Origin: Leguminivora glycinivorella | Taxonomy: Eukaryota > Arthropoda > Insecta > Lepidoptera > Tortricidae | DNA: 64,000 nucleotides | Assembly: GCF_023078275.1 (NCBI RefSeq) | Contig: NC_062998.1 | Location: 19,667,916-19,731,915, forward strand | Direction: 5' to 3' | Part shown: positions 42,094 through 51,443 of the stretch, piece by piece | Layout: every line of letters begins with the position of its first letter | Position numbering within the stretch: the stretch's first letter is position 1 | Made by a program: the position numbers and the translations under genes | Notes under the pieces: model-generated | Database searches by the model: none | The model's input: only the letters and a program-made list of their open reading frames with translations | Told to the model about the DNA's origin: nothing

Positions 42094-42325
42094 CCCTGTA
42101 GCCTTACCGCGTAGTTTTACCAGTTGAACCAGACTGCTTTTTTGTACGAAACCAGACGTGACAACTGTTTCGACGGAGCCGGAGCTATTTCTAGAATGTT
42201 TGCCCTTCGGGCATCTATAGGTCCTAACAAACCTAACGAGCTAACCTACCTATTAGTCCTTACTATCAGTAAGTATATTGGGAAGAAAATTCGTACTGGT
42301 AAAACTACGCGGTAAGACTAGAGGG
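42094..42325. mobile_element. 232-bp MITE with 30-bp terminal inverted repeats
   Basis: Left CCCTGTAGCCTTACCGCGTA, GTTTTACCAGT; right ACTGGTAAAACTACGCGGTA, AGACTAGAGGG is its near-perfect inverse. Small open frames inside are incidental. Target duplication not clear. Confidence 0.8.
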
Positions 42326-42414
42326 AATAGCCTGTTTTTTTTTTCAAGAAGTTTCAGTTCCTCGAGTTCAGACAATTTTCTTTAAATGTCACATTAATTT
42401 TTACCGTCTATTAC

Positions 42415-43217
42415 TAGCCGACCAACCAGTCTGTCCACCCAGGTGGACGGTTAGTATTTTTTTTTCGTAACCAACCACCCAGTTTGTTGGTTGTTAATTT
42501 TTTTTCCTCTCTGTCCACCTGGTTGGTCGTTGATACTTTTTTTCCTGATTGACTACCTGGTGGTTTTTTCCAATATAATTTATTCCTAACTGACTACCTA
42601 CTTAGTTATTTCTCAACCTAGCCTCGTGTCCCCGACCATAGTAATAGTTATTATACTTACAACAATAGCAATTGGACATAATAATAGCAAAATATAATTG
42701 AAAAAAATAATACCTAGCTTGATTGAAATATCTATATACCTACCTATTTAAGAATAGAATAAAATTTTATGTTAAAATACGTTCATTTTATTGTTACAAT
42801 TTAATCAAAGACACTTAAAACCATAAACTTTACAATTGCCATTGGCGATTTCATGATATTTACAATATCTTGTATGTGGTACAAATTAAAATCTGTTAAA
42901 TTATCTTCGGCATCCGCTACTTCTTGACCAAATTTGTTCTGGGTGAAGGTGAAAGTCGCAGGCTCGTGTTTCAGGCGACAAATACAAGTTGTATTTGTAA
43001 AGGATTTGAGCCTTAAATAGGTTGTTGATCTTGCCAAGTTAACTGGTTTGTCAGTTAGTAATAGTCGTGCGTCCAACGGCCACACCGATCATAAAAATTG
43101 GTCGGTTAGTAACAAATTTTCATATTACTAACCAACTAGGCAGGTTGTCGGTTACGAAAAAAAAATACTAACCGTCCACCTAGGTGGACAGGCTGGTTGG
43201 TCGGCTAGTAATAGACG
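42415..43217. mobile_element. 803-bp element with about 68-bp terminal inverted repeats
   Basis: CGTCTATTACTAGCCGACCA at 42415 and its inverse ending at 43217; the arms continue through GTCCACC(C/T)AGGTGGAC and TTAGTATTTTTTTTTCG. Degenerate copies of GTCCACCTGGTTGGTCG follow the left arm (42460-42600). A 94-codon minus frame (42801-43085) lies inside. I cannot assign a superfamily. Confidence 0.8.
42801..43085 (-). CDS. Small ORF inside the 803-bp TIR element, unknown
   Basis: 94 codons, starting MWPLDARLLLTDKPVNLARS and ending KFMVLSVFD. I do not recognise it. It has no transmembrane or zinc motif (only two Cys) and lacks catalytic motifs of known transposases. It may be a remnant of the parental element's gene or just a chance frame. 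Confidence 0.3.
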   Translation of the reverse strand: MWPLDARLLLTDKPVNLARSTTYLRLKSFTNTTCICRLKHEPATFTFTQNKFGQEVADAEDNLTDFNLYHIQDIVNIMKSPMAIVKFMVLSVFD

Positions 43218-43248
43218 ATATTTTGGAATCTAGTCGCAATTACCACTC

Positions 43249-43345
43249 TTTTTAGGGTTCCGTAGTCAACTAGGAACCCTTATAGTTTCGCCATGTCTGT
43301 CTGTCCGTCCGTCCGTCCGTCCGTCCGTCCGTCCGCGGATAATCT
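43249..43345 (-). repeat. GGAC-type dispersed repeat, fragment
   Basis: TTTTTAGGGTTCCGTAGTCA, CCCTTATAGTTTCGCCATG, TCTGTCTG, about eight CCGT units and CGGATAATCTCA, then it stops. Only one end of the element is present. Confidence 0.8.
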
Positions 43346-45295
43346 CACTCGACCTACACCTTACAAAAGTTCAACATAACCTAAACCGGTTCTACTTACT
43401 CTGAAGCCTCATGTTGTTTGTACACTGTTAGTTTTCTAGTTTTCACTGTCTCAATATGTAGACACTTAAATTTTATTATCAATAATTACATTGACTTTTA
43501 AATTGATAGATTATTTATTTGGCTATGTCACTGTGCGCTACATGACCGGTCTCTATGAGATCTCGGGATGGACTATAAACAAGATAATTAATTCCGACGA
43601 GTGCGTCATACTGGTAAAGTCTTTAAAATGGAATTTACTGTAATGTCTGCAAGGTGCTTGTTTCTATGGCACAGTGACGTTAATATCGCATTATCAACTT
43701 AGCTTCCACTACCAATCAGGTTTACGTTGTGGATTTTCCTCTTAGCCGGTTTCATTTTTCCTTGTTGTTTCGTATTATCTTGTATCCAATTTTATATTTT
43801 TTCGAAACTACGTCAGAAGGGATTGGCAGTGTAACCGTTTCTGGGGAATGACAACAGCTAATTCTGTTTTTAGAATTCATTGGAATTCCTAAATCTGCTG
43901 CCATAGGTATGGTGTTCAGAAGTACGATAGGGGTCAGCCGTGTGCTTTTTTGTCACGGTAAAATAATCTCTGTAATGTTTATGAATGAATGTGTTTGCTT
44001 CTGCTTTACGCCTTTACTTTTATTCCAAAATTGAATGACATTTTATGAGTGCAAGGTGGGAGGGAGGAGGGGGGGGGGAGGAAGTATATTAGCACGTGGC
44101 TATTTACCTTTTTAACTGGCAAGTTTAAAAAAAATCGCGATTTCAAGTCTCATCGCCGTCATACAGTCCTACGAGTGATCAATAAAAGTAAATAATATCC
44201 TTTTAAAATCTTTAATTTAATTATTAATTTCATTGTGGTGCTTACTATCCAAATGAAACTTACACGTATCCACGCAAAAAAAATGATTTATTTTATAAGT
44301 CAGATAACCCTCAATATCCTCTTAATTAAAGTTAAAAAACATTGAAATCGGTTTGATCAATTACTATTAAGTATGTTACATCTAGTGTCGTGTATTAAGA
44401 ATGTCAGAGTTTTATAAATTTTATCATGATTAGTCATAGAATTAAAATGCATAGTTTTTTTTGTGAAAGTTAAGTATGGTTAATATTAAAGTCAGATTAG
44501 GCTAATACATATTTACAATTAAGCTCATTATTAATGTCTACTTTTCAAAACAACTAGCAACTGTGAGCATCTCTTTAACGGCAATGTAACAATTATTCAA
44601 GATACAATAACAAATAAAGTCACATATATAATTTAATTTCATACATATAATAAACTAATTTAATACGTCATTAATTAGTTGCTAATCAATCAAAGTCCAA
44701 CTGTGCAATACGTAATTACGTCACATTTAAACACCCTATAATAAAATTACAACTATACTAGTAACTATGCGGATCTATGCATTACGAGTTTTATATTTAA
44801 ATATTACATCATTTTTAAATATGTTGTGTAGAATGATTTTGAACAATGAAAAAACAATAAGTATATTTTTTCACCAAACAACGAATTAATTAATTTAGCA
44901 AAATGTTTGAATTAAATTACTACCTACCGAGAATGACTAATTAAAAACAAACTAATTAACATTAATTGAATAACCATTTAGAGACATGTCTAATCATTCA
45001 TGTTTAATATGTATGTGAGCGATGTTACGGATAAAAGTAAATCTTTAACCATAAATACAAGTGCAGTTCATTCCACAAGAGTGCGCCCTGTAACAAAAGC
45101 AAGAAAAATAACTGTAGCCTACTAGTATACTCCACAGACCAACATTTGTTCTGCGACTTTTAAAAATAACGTGTATTTTGATTTTATTACCCTTAAGAAA
45201 GTTTTTACTAAGAGGTAATGTATTACTAATTTTGTCTAAAGCGTGACAGACAACGACAATGACAACAATAATGGCGTAATTACGTGAAGATAATA

Positions 45296-45301
45296 TTTAT
45301 T
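45296..45301 (-). promoter_or_regulatory. Polyadenylation signal of the cyclin gene
   Basis: AATAAA on the minus strand, about 125 bp after the stop codon (45427). Confidence 0.55.
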
Positions 45302-45426
45302 TTGTATGAAAATAATATAAATTAACACTTCAACATTTTTGAAAGTCGCTGAACAAATGTTGGTCAGTTTAAGGAGCCTACAGCAAAATTTTTGGCTTTT
45401 GTTACAGGGCCCACCCGGTGAACCCT

Positions 45427-45628
45427 TCAAAATATGACAGCGGTATTCATAGTGTCCATGACAGCGAGCTCGTTGGCCGAGCTCACGATGGTCTGCGCGA
45501 TATACTTGGGCGGCATTCCGTACTGCTCGAATATGAACTTGTAGCTGTAGTTCTTTGCGCCCACTACGCGCACCGCGTGGCGGAGGATGGCACATATGTG
45601 CGATAAGTTCGCGGCCTTTTTTTGGCTG
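45427..45628 (-). CDS. Cyclin exon 5 (C-terminal)
   Basis: Acceptor CGTAG|C, stop TGA (45427-45429). SQKKAANLSHICAILRHAVR, GAKNYSYKFIFEQYGMPPKY and ELAVMDTMNTAVIF: the last helices of the second cyclin fold plus a short tail. Confidence 0.75.
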
Positions 45629-48600
45629 CTACGTATCTAAAACCAAAGGAAAAATAGACGAATAAGACAATTGCTACAACTTTACTGGTAGGTACCCTCA
45701 TGATGATACATTTCTGTTATCCTTTATAGGGACATAGGGCTCTCAGAACAATTCACTTTATGTTACGGTCTTGAGCGACTACTTTCAGCCAACTCAACCG
45801 AGTCTTATAAAATTAAATTAAAATCCTAGATTTAGCACCCTACAAATATTCAAATAATTTATAGTATCAACAATTTACATAAACTTTAAAGGTTGCCACA
45901 GTGAGGCGAAACGCTGATAAACACACATTAAATTTCCTTTTTCGGCGATAATGCGTAAAGTGAAGCCCTCGTCATTTAAGGGGATCCCCTCCAACATCAA
46001 CAAGGGGATTCCCTACCATGTTGAGTTCAAATGGTTTAACAGCTGTATATATTCTTCCATGAATACCTACTCACTGTTTTAAATAATCATTAATTTAATC
46101 ATTTTAGACCGATCCATAATTATTTTGGTATCTCGTATGTGCCAGATTATAGTTTAAGGTGATCATGATAGAAAAATATGAATTTCCACTTACGCTGGAC
46201 ATTTCTGTAGTCTCGGTATCAGCTCCTTCTTCTTCAGCAACAACAGTGCATTCCTCACGGAAGCTGCGGCCACGACGGACGGGTACTCCGAGCAGAGGCT
46301 CTTGTTCACCATCAGCCCGCAGAGGCAGAGGAACGTGGTGGCCACCTCGATCTCGCCGGGCCGCTCATGGTTGCACCTCCACGCGAAGTACCAGATGTAG
46401 TCTTGGGGCACTACTGGTAGGAGAGGAAATTTCTGTACAAAACAAAGAGTACATTTTATAACTATAATAAACTGATAAAATAAGGTGACGTTTGTTGATG
46501 TTGTGTTAAGGACGGATCAGGGTTTAGTGCATTACGTCAGTGAGAAAGGTATTTTTTTTTGTATTATTTGAAAAATTAAAATCATTAACAAAAACAGATT
46601 TTAACTTGCAACCTTTTCAGAACACTGATCAAACAAACTTCACGGAACTCATAAAAAAACCGGCCAAGAGCGTGTCGGGCCACGCTCAGTGTAGGGTTCC
46701 GTAGTTTTTCGTATTTTTCTCAAAAACTACTGAACCTATCAAGTTCAAAACAATTTTCCTAGAAAGTCTTTACAAAGTTCTACTTTGGTGATTTTTTTCA
46801 TATTTTTTAAACATATGGTTCAAAAGTTAGAGGGGGGGGACGCACTTTTTTTTCCTTTAAGAGCGATTATTTCCGAAAGTATTAACATTATCAAAAAATG
46901 ATTTTAGTAAACCCTTATTCATTTTTAAATACCTATCCAACAATATATCACACGTTGGGGTTGGAATGAAAAAAAATATCAGCCCCCACTTTGCATGTAG
47001 GGGGGGTACCCTAATAAACAAAAATTTCCCATTTTTTATTTTTGCACTTTGTTGGCGTGATTGATATACATATTGGTACCAAATTTCAGCTTTCTAGTGC
47101 TAACGGCACAGACCAACCCCTATAGACATCTATTACAAGACGACTCGCGGTGGCCAGCCTTCCTAGTATTTGCACTGATATAAGCGCGGGCGCTCGCCGT
47201 GCCCGATCAGTATCGACCAAGTAACAGACCCGAAAGCAGCGCGTGTTTTTCGCACAAAAAAATTGGAAAAGGGTATTTTGATGCCTTAAAGATGTCCACC
47301 TGTAGTGTGAAATGGTGTGGAAAGGTAACAAGAAGCTCAAATTTAAAAACAGACGGCATTACATTCCACAAATAAGTCATATTTATAATTTATTCAGAGC
47401 CGGCATAGGTCAACTTACATTGGCCACTTACGCGTCAGTAGAGGGACAGTCATACTTCTGTCCCTTTTCATCTGGCGCGACTGCCCGCCGTCCTTGAAAC
47501 GGCCAATCACAGCGCGCTTAACACATTCCCCGCCCGCTCCTCGCACCCCAAACACTGGTGACTCGTATCGCGAACCAAATATACAAGACTGCCACTCTAT
47601 AGGAGGTTCTCTGTGGCTAACGGTTACTGAGATTATCCGCGGACGGACGGACGGACGGACGGACGGACGGACGGACGGACGGACGGACGGACGGACGGAC
47701 GGACGGACGGACGGATGGACGAAACATGGCGAAATATAAGGGTTCCTAGTTGACTACGGAACCCTAAAAAATCAGGATACATACCAATCTAGCCAATATG
47801 ACTTTCTCCGCTTCCAGTAGCCTCTGGTGCGTAAAGGCATGGTTGGCGTCACAGAACTATATCAAGATTTAGTTCTGTGGTTGGCGTATTTGACAAGCTT
47901 GGACGCAGGAGTCAGCGGCCCGTGGGGCTTGGTCACAATCCAGTAGGCCGCCGCGAGAATCAGTTGTATGTTCTCCAGCGTCTTATGCCCATGATCAAGA
48001 AACTGGTCTTATAAGGGTTCTGTTTTTCAGAAGTATATATGTAGTATAGGTACATACCAATCTAGCCAATATTACTTTCTCCGCTTCCAACAGCCTCTGG
48101 TGCGTAAAGGCATGGTTGGCGTATTTGACAAGCTTGGACGCAGGAGTCAGCGGGCCGTGGTGCTTGGTCGCTATCCAGTACGCTGCTGCGGCCACTAGCT
48201 GCATATTCTCTAGCGTCACGTTGCCGGTGGCCAGCACGGCGTCCAGGTACCACACCGCAGTTTGAATGGTGGCTGGGTTGCCGTCTACGCCCTAGGTTGA
48301 ATTCGATTGTCAATGACAATATCATTATGGAAGTAAACTCGAACTTAGTTACTCGTCAAACAATAATAGGTTCGTAGTTTTAACTACAAAATGGATTATT
48401 TATCAAATATCTAATTTAATCATTTGATATAGAAATAAAACTATGGAAACGGATTAAATCGCGTATAATGAATTTAAAATTCATCCCGACCTTTAAATCC
48501 GTTTCCATAGTTTTATTTCATGAGTAACTATCGCGGTAACCGAAGACAACATTATAATATAGCTTTATTAAGACCTTGAAGATCATTTTGGTGTTTAGCG

Positions 48601-50265
48601 TTAATCTTGATTTTGGAGCAAATAATTCAATCCATATTACACTAATCATAATCACCAAGATCGAAATCAAAACCATCACAAGATGTGTAAATCTGAATCA
48701 GCACCGCGATAGCAATGGACGCTGGTTCGTTTACAGCCGCGGCCAACTGGAGGCCTGCCCACTTGCCGTAGCCGAATGGCATTTCTGCGACGCAAAACGA
48801 AAACGAAACGCCGCTAAAGGTAGTCTGGATCTGTCGCGCCCATACGCAAGAGCGATAGAGATAGATATCTACGAGTGTTTCGTTTCGTGACCGTTTCGTG
48901 AGCGTTTGTGTCATTCGGCTACGTACCCTGGCAGGCAATTATGGTCGCGCGATAAATGATAAAACATCTGGCCGTCCCTATCGCACTTACTAATAGTGCG
49001 ATAGGGACGGCCTGATATTTTATCGTCTATCGCGCGACCATGCTACCGGTGCTGGTCACGTTTTCTTAGTACATTGCATTTACATATTTAGGTTTATAAC
49101 ATGTCCCTATCGGGCTCATTGTATTTAGATAGGAAATTATATGACACATACATTTATTTTCATCAGCCAGATGATAACGCCAGCTCTCGTCTCACTCTTC
49201 ACCCGCGGGAGCGCCGCTGTTTTCCTCTCGGCTTGTAGAAGATATGATAGAATTTCACCTGCGTAATCTCTGTCCATATTAGCCATGTATGATTTCAGTG
49301 CTGTAAATAAAATAACACAATATGATTTTAATAGAAATCCAAATGATCTAAATAGGAAAAAGTTTAAAAAAAATTGTTATTAATCATTTTTAACCCCCGA
49401 CGCAAAAACGACGGGGTGTTATACATTTGACGTGTCTGTCTGTCTGTCTGTGTGTGTTTCTGTCTGTGACATCGTAGCTCCCAAACGGATAAACCGATTT
49501 AGATTTAGTTTTTTTTGTTTGAAAGCTGAATTAGTCGGGAGTGTTCTTAGCCATGTCTCATGGAAATCGGTCCACTATATCGCGGTCGGGGTTTTTTTTT
49601 TTTTAATATTAATTTTGTGATTAGGTTATGCTACGTACATAAATCAGGTGTCTGCATCCTCTCTCTAACTGTCTGATTGAAATTCAGTCTCCGTTTCACT
49701 CTATCATCCACCTTTTCCCGATTTTCCAGCGGCGTTAACCCTTGCAGTTCCCTACTATGAGGTCTCTTTAAGCTTCGCTTGATATTCTTCACCCTGGCTG
49801 GAACTAATGTGTTAAGGGCCGGAGTGCTTGCTGACATCCGCCTCTTATTAGCAAGGCTGTCTTTATCAGTGAAATATATTTCCTTTTCATTTGATTCATT
49901 TTCCTCATCACTGCTAACAGTAATGACAGTTGGCTCTGAAACTCTTCGCTTATCATCTTGGTAAGCAACAAAATTAAAGTCCAAATATTCACATCCCCGT
50001 TGCATTGTTACGAATTTTGTGTCAATTTGAAAAGGACTTTTCAGTCTATCCACGATGCTTTTGTTTTTTGCATTGCTTGGTCCAGCCACGCAAAGCAAAC
50101 TAGAGGGCACATTTTGACTGAGTCCATTAGGGCCAGCTAATGTATTCAATGGGGGTCTCTCGCTTATTTTTTAAGCAAGTGGTTTGGCAGAGCTGGCAGG
50201 GGTGGCAATGGTAAAGGAATCCTTGTTTTCGCTTTTACATTTTCTTTGTCTTGGTATTTATCCAT
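45427..50265 (-). CDS. Divergent mitotic-type cyclin, five exons, one frameshift
   Basis: Cyclins bind and activate a cyclin-dependent kinase and are destroyed via APC/C (family knowledge). Exons 5' to 3': 49639-50265, 49152-49300, 48058-48291, 46194-46432, 45427-45628, with phases 1, 0, 0, 2. The N-terminus has a KEN box (YQDKENVKAK) and an R-x-x-L-x-x-L D-box-like stretch (ERPPLNTLAG). The first cyclin fold starts about residue 210 (YMANMDRDYAGEILSYLL) and includes VWYLDAVLATGNVTLENMQL and KYANHAFTHQRLLEAEKVIL. The second starts PQDYIWYFAWRCN. The MRAILVDWL signature is changed to TRAGVIIWL. Exon 1 has a T6 run at 50167-50172 where one more base would join the Met frame to the long frame. 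Predicted length about 483 residues. Cyclin A/B class is likely; the exact class is uncertain. Confidence 0.75.
45629..46193. other. Cyclin intron 4
   Basis: AT-rich; includes an imperfect inverted repeat around AAGGGGATCCCCT and GGGGATTCCCT near 45980-46015. No gene. Confidence 0.45.
46194..46432 (-). CDS. Cyclin exon 4 (second cyclin fold)
   Basis: Acceptor TTGTACAG, donor CAGC|GTAAGT, phase 0 to 2. KFPLLPVVPQDYIWYFAWRC, IEVATTFLCLCGLMVNKSLC, PSVVAAASVRNALLLL resembles the Cyclin_C helices. Confidence 0.8.
47107..47615. mobile_element. 509-bp element with 8-bp target duplication and THAP-like start
   Basis: Ends CACAGACCAACCCCTATAGA and, inverted, CACAGAGAACCTCCTATAGA; GCTAACGG flanks both sides (47099-47106 and 47616-47623). 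An 8-bp duplication fits P or hAT superfamilies. It encodes a 27-residue THAP-like start (47292-47375), which favours a P-element-like origin (inference). Confidence 0.85.
47292..47375 (+). pseudogene. THAP-domain N-terminal remnant
   Basis: MSTCSVKWCGKVTRSS, then DGITFHK and a stop. C-x4-C followed by xTFHK is the start of a THAP zinc-binding domain (M-x-x-C-x4-C ... FHxFP). The remaining Cys/His pair is lost. Confidence 0.6.
47785..47982 (-). pseudogene. Partial duplicate of cyclin exon 3, interrupted
   Basis: Matches the 3' two-thirds of exon 3 including its donor (AGATTG|GTATG): LENIQLILAAAYWIVTKPHG, PLTPASKLVKYAN, then a 38-bp disruption (30-bp insert plus 8-bp duplication), then HAFTHQRLLEAEKVILARL. 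It lacks the first 26 or so codons and is frameshifted by the insert, so it cannot replace exon 3. Confidence 0.85.
47849..47878. repeat. 30-bp palindromic insertion with 8-bp target duplication
   Basis: TCACAGAACTA, TATCAAGATT, TAGTTCTGT: ACAGAACTA and TAGTTCTGT are perfect inverses. GGTTGGCG flanks it (47841-47848 and 47879-47886). Exon 3 itself has a single GGTTGGCG at this place, proving insertion. Confidence 0.8.
48058..48291 (-). CDS. Cyclin exon 3 (first cyclin fold)
   Basis: Acceptor CAACCTAG, donor AGATTG|GTATGT, 78 codons, phase 0 to 0. GVDGNPATIQTAVWYLDAVL, NMQLVAAAAYWIATKHHGPL, HQRLLEAEKVILARL correspond to cyclin-fold helices 2 to 5. Confidence 0.82.
48434..48519. repeat. Inverted repeat hairpin
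   Basis: AAATAAAACTATGGAAACGG ATTAAA and its inverse TTTAAATCCGTTTCCATAGT flank a palindrome-like centre. Probably a small MITE. Confidence 0.65.
48768..48922. mobile_element. MITE, TAGCCGAATGGCA family, copy 1
   Basis: Ends GTAGCCGAATGGCATTTCTG and, inverted, GTAGCCGAATGACAC. The core contains CTGTCGCGCC, CGATAGAGATAGATATCTAC and TTCGTGAGCG. Further copies at 57823-57967 and 59370-59515. An incidental open frame on one strand recurs in all copies but looks non-coding. Confidence 0.8.
48928..49045. mobile_element. Hairpin MITE, CGCGCGACCA family, copy 2
   Basis: CTGGCAGGCAATTATGGTCG at the left, ATCGCGCGACCATGCTACCG at the right; centre GGCCGTCCCTATCGCACTTA / TAGTGCGATAGGGACGGCC folds into a long stem. 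Confidence 0.8.
49152..49300 (-). CDS. Cyclin exon 2 (start of first cyclin fold)
   Basis: Acceptor TTTACAG, donor AAAT|GTATGT, phase 1 to 0. LKSYMANMDRDYAGEILSYL, LQAERKTAALPRV, TRAGVIIWLMKIN. The last part replaces the usual MRAILVDWL docking helix. Confidence 0.82.
49301..49638. other. Cyclin intron 1 with dispersed repeat
   Basis: Mostly occupied by the CCCCCGACGCAAAAACGACG repeat (49388-49612). Confidence 0.6.
49388..49612 (+). repeat. CCCCCGACGCAAAAACGACG dispersed repeat, copy 2
   Basis: TTTAACCCCCGACGCAAAAA, CGACGGGGTGTTATAC, (TCTG)n, CCAAACGGATAAACCGATTT, TTAGTCGGGAGTGTTCTTAG, ATCGCGGTCGGGG. More complete than the copy at 39458-39645. Confidence 0.75.
49639..50265 (-). CDS. Cyclin exon 1 (degron-bearing N-terminus, frameshifted)
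   Basis: Start ATG at 50265-50263. MDKYQDKENVKAK, a Pro/Leu-rich stretch (RIPLPLPPLPALPNHLLKK), then a stop in a run of six A (plus-strand T6 50167-50172). In the next frame ISERPPLNTLAGPNGLSQNV continues for 170 codons to donor TTTAT|GTACGT. The charged, Ser-rich region includes VITVSSDEENESNEK and NIKRSLKRPHSRELQ. Alternatives: a true frameshift, an assembly error, or a start farther downstream. Confidence 0.7.
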
Positions 50266-50724
50266 ATTCGACTTCAGTGAAATCACCTTACACAGCTTCT
50301 ATGAACACTTGTTGTTTGGTTATCTTATTCTTGTTTTATAAATGTTATTGCACTATAACCTGCAGGCACGAGTCACGGCCAGGGTGACCGTTATTCGCCG
50401 TGTTTAAACTGAAGATGATTTATGTCGGGTAGCTTCATAAAACTCGTCAGTCTCTTCACATCGGGTATCGTCTACCGTCTTTTCTCTCACAAAACTAATT
50501 TGTACATCTTGAGTAGATCACTGTAGGTATAATGTCAAGCGTCAAATAATGTATTAAATACCTAATGAAAGATTATTTTAATAACTTAAATGTTACATTT
50601 CTAAATAATAATGCGGCAAACTTCGTTTATTTGAAGTTGTGATTTGACCAGTTTATTTTTTAAATAAAAGGGCATTTCATTATAAAATGTAATGTTCATA
50701 ATAGGCATAATTAATTTGTACTAT

Positions 50725-50845
50725 CACAGTTTCGTTTTCTTTCAACTCCTTATTTGCCAAAAGTGGCACTGACGCTTTAGTAGTTGCATGCGCTCTGCCT
50801 ACCCCTTATGGGATACAGGCGTTTTTATGTATGTCATAGAGTAGT
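50725..50845 (-). repeat. SINE-like dispersed repeat, reverse copy
   Basis: TTTCTTTCAACTCCTTATTTG CCAAAAGTGGCACTGAC, GCGCTCTGCCTACCCCTTAT, GGGATACAGGCG; related on the opposite strand to 395-630. Confidence 0.5.
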
Positions 50846-51443
50846 AATAGAAACAGAGAGAGCCTCACTGAAGACCGGCTGTGACCCTACAATGGCGGAT
50901 TTTATTTAATTCTATTTTATGGCTTGGTGGCGGAACCTTCAAGCCAGCAATGGCAGACGGTTAGCGATATGCAAACACGATTTAAAATCAAAATAATTAT
51001 AATTCAGGTCAAAAGAAAATCAATTCTTCATTTAATTTATCATAAATTAATTATTTCACTTGAAACTTAGAAATATCTTGTTTTTAACAAATAATAATGA
51101 CTCTGTGCACCGTGTGCAAACACTATTTAAAAAAATACTGGTCACATTCTTGTTTTGCAATTTGTTGGTTTATGATTATGAACATTAATGAATATTGTGA
51201 TTTTACGTATAATAACTTGATAACGTATTAATTTACGCATGAAAAGTTACTCCGTACTTTTTTTCTTTCGATAGGTGTCATTTTTACAAAGTTTGACAAC
51301 GCATGTAGGCATATTTTCTTATTTTTCTTTAGATATTTTCGCCACGGGCGCCTCGATCCGACTGACAGGAGATTAGTGGATGAGCTCATAGACAGAGCTG
51401 TCAATGTGGATGATAGAATCCTTAAACAAAGGATACTATAGAC

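Larger units (their letters stand above)
41716..45295. other. Intergenic region between convergent TRIP12 and cyclin genes
   Basis: Holds a 232-bp MITE (42094-42325), an 803-bp TIR element (42415-43217) and a GGAC-repeat fragment (43249-43345). From 43350 on it is AT-rich with a poly-G patch near 44070. I see no gene. Confidence 0.5.
46655..47771 (+). mobile_element. GGAC-type dispersed repeat, copy 4, split by an insertion
   Basis: Left part 46655-47106 (CCGGCCAAGAGCGTGTCGGG to TTTCAGCTTTCTAGTGC), right part 47616-47771 (GCTAACGGTTACTGAGATTA, (GGAC)n 47640-47715, CTACGGAACCCTAAAAA). The split is by a 509-bp element with 8-bp target duplication. Confidence 0.85.
46433..48057. other. Cyclin intron 3, repeat-filled
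   Basis: Contains a GGAC-type repeat (46655-47771) split by an 8-bp-TSD element (47107-47615), then a broken duplicate of cyclin exon 3 (47785-47983). No other gene. Confidence 0.6.
48292..49151. other. Cyclin intron 2 with two adjacent MITEs and a hairpin
   Basis: 48430-48520 has an inverted repeat (AAATAAAACTATGGAAACGG / CCGTTTCCATAGTTTTATTT). Two MITEs sit side by side at 48768-48922 and 48928-49045. Confidence 0.55.
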
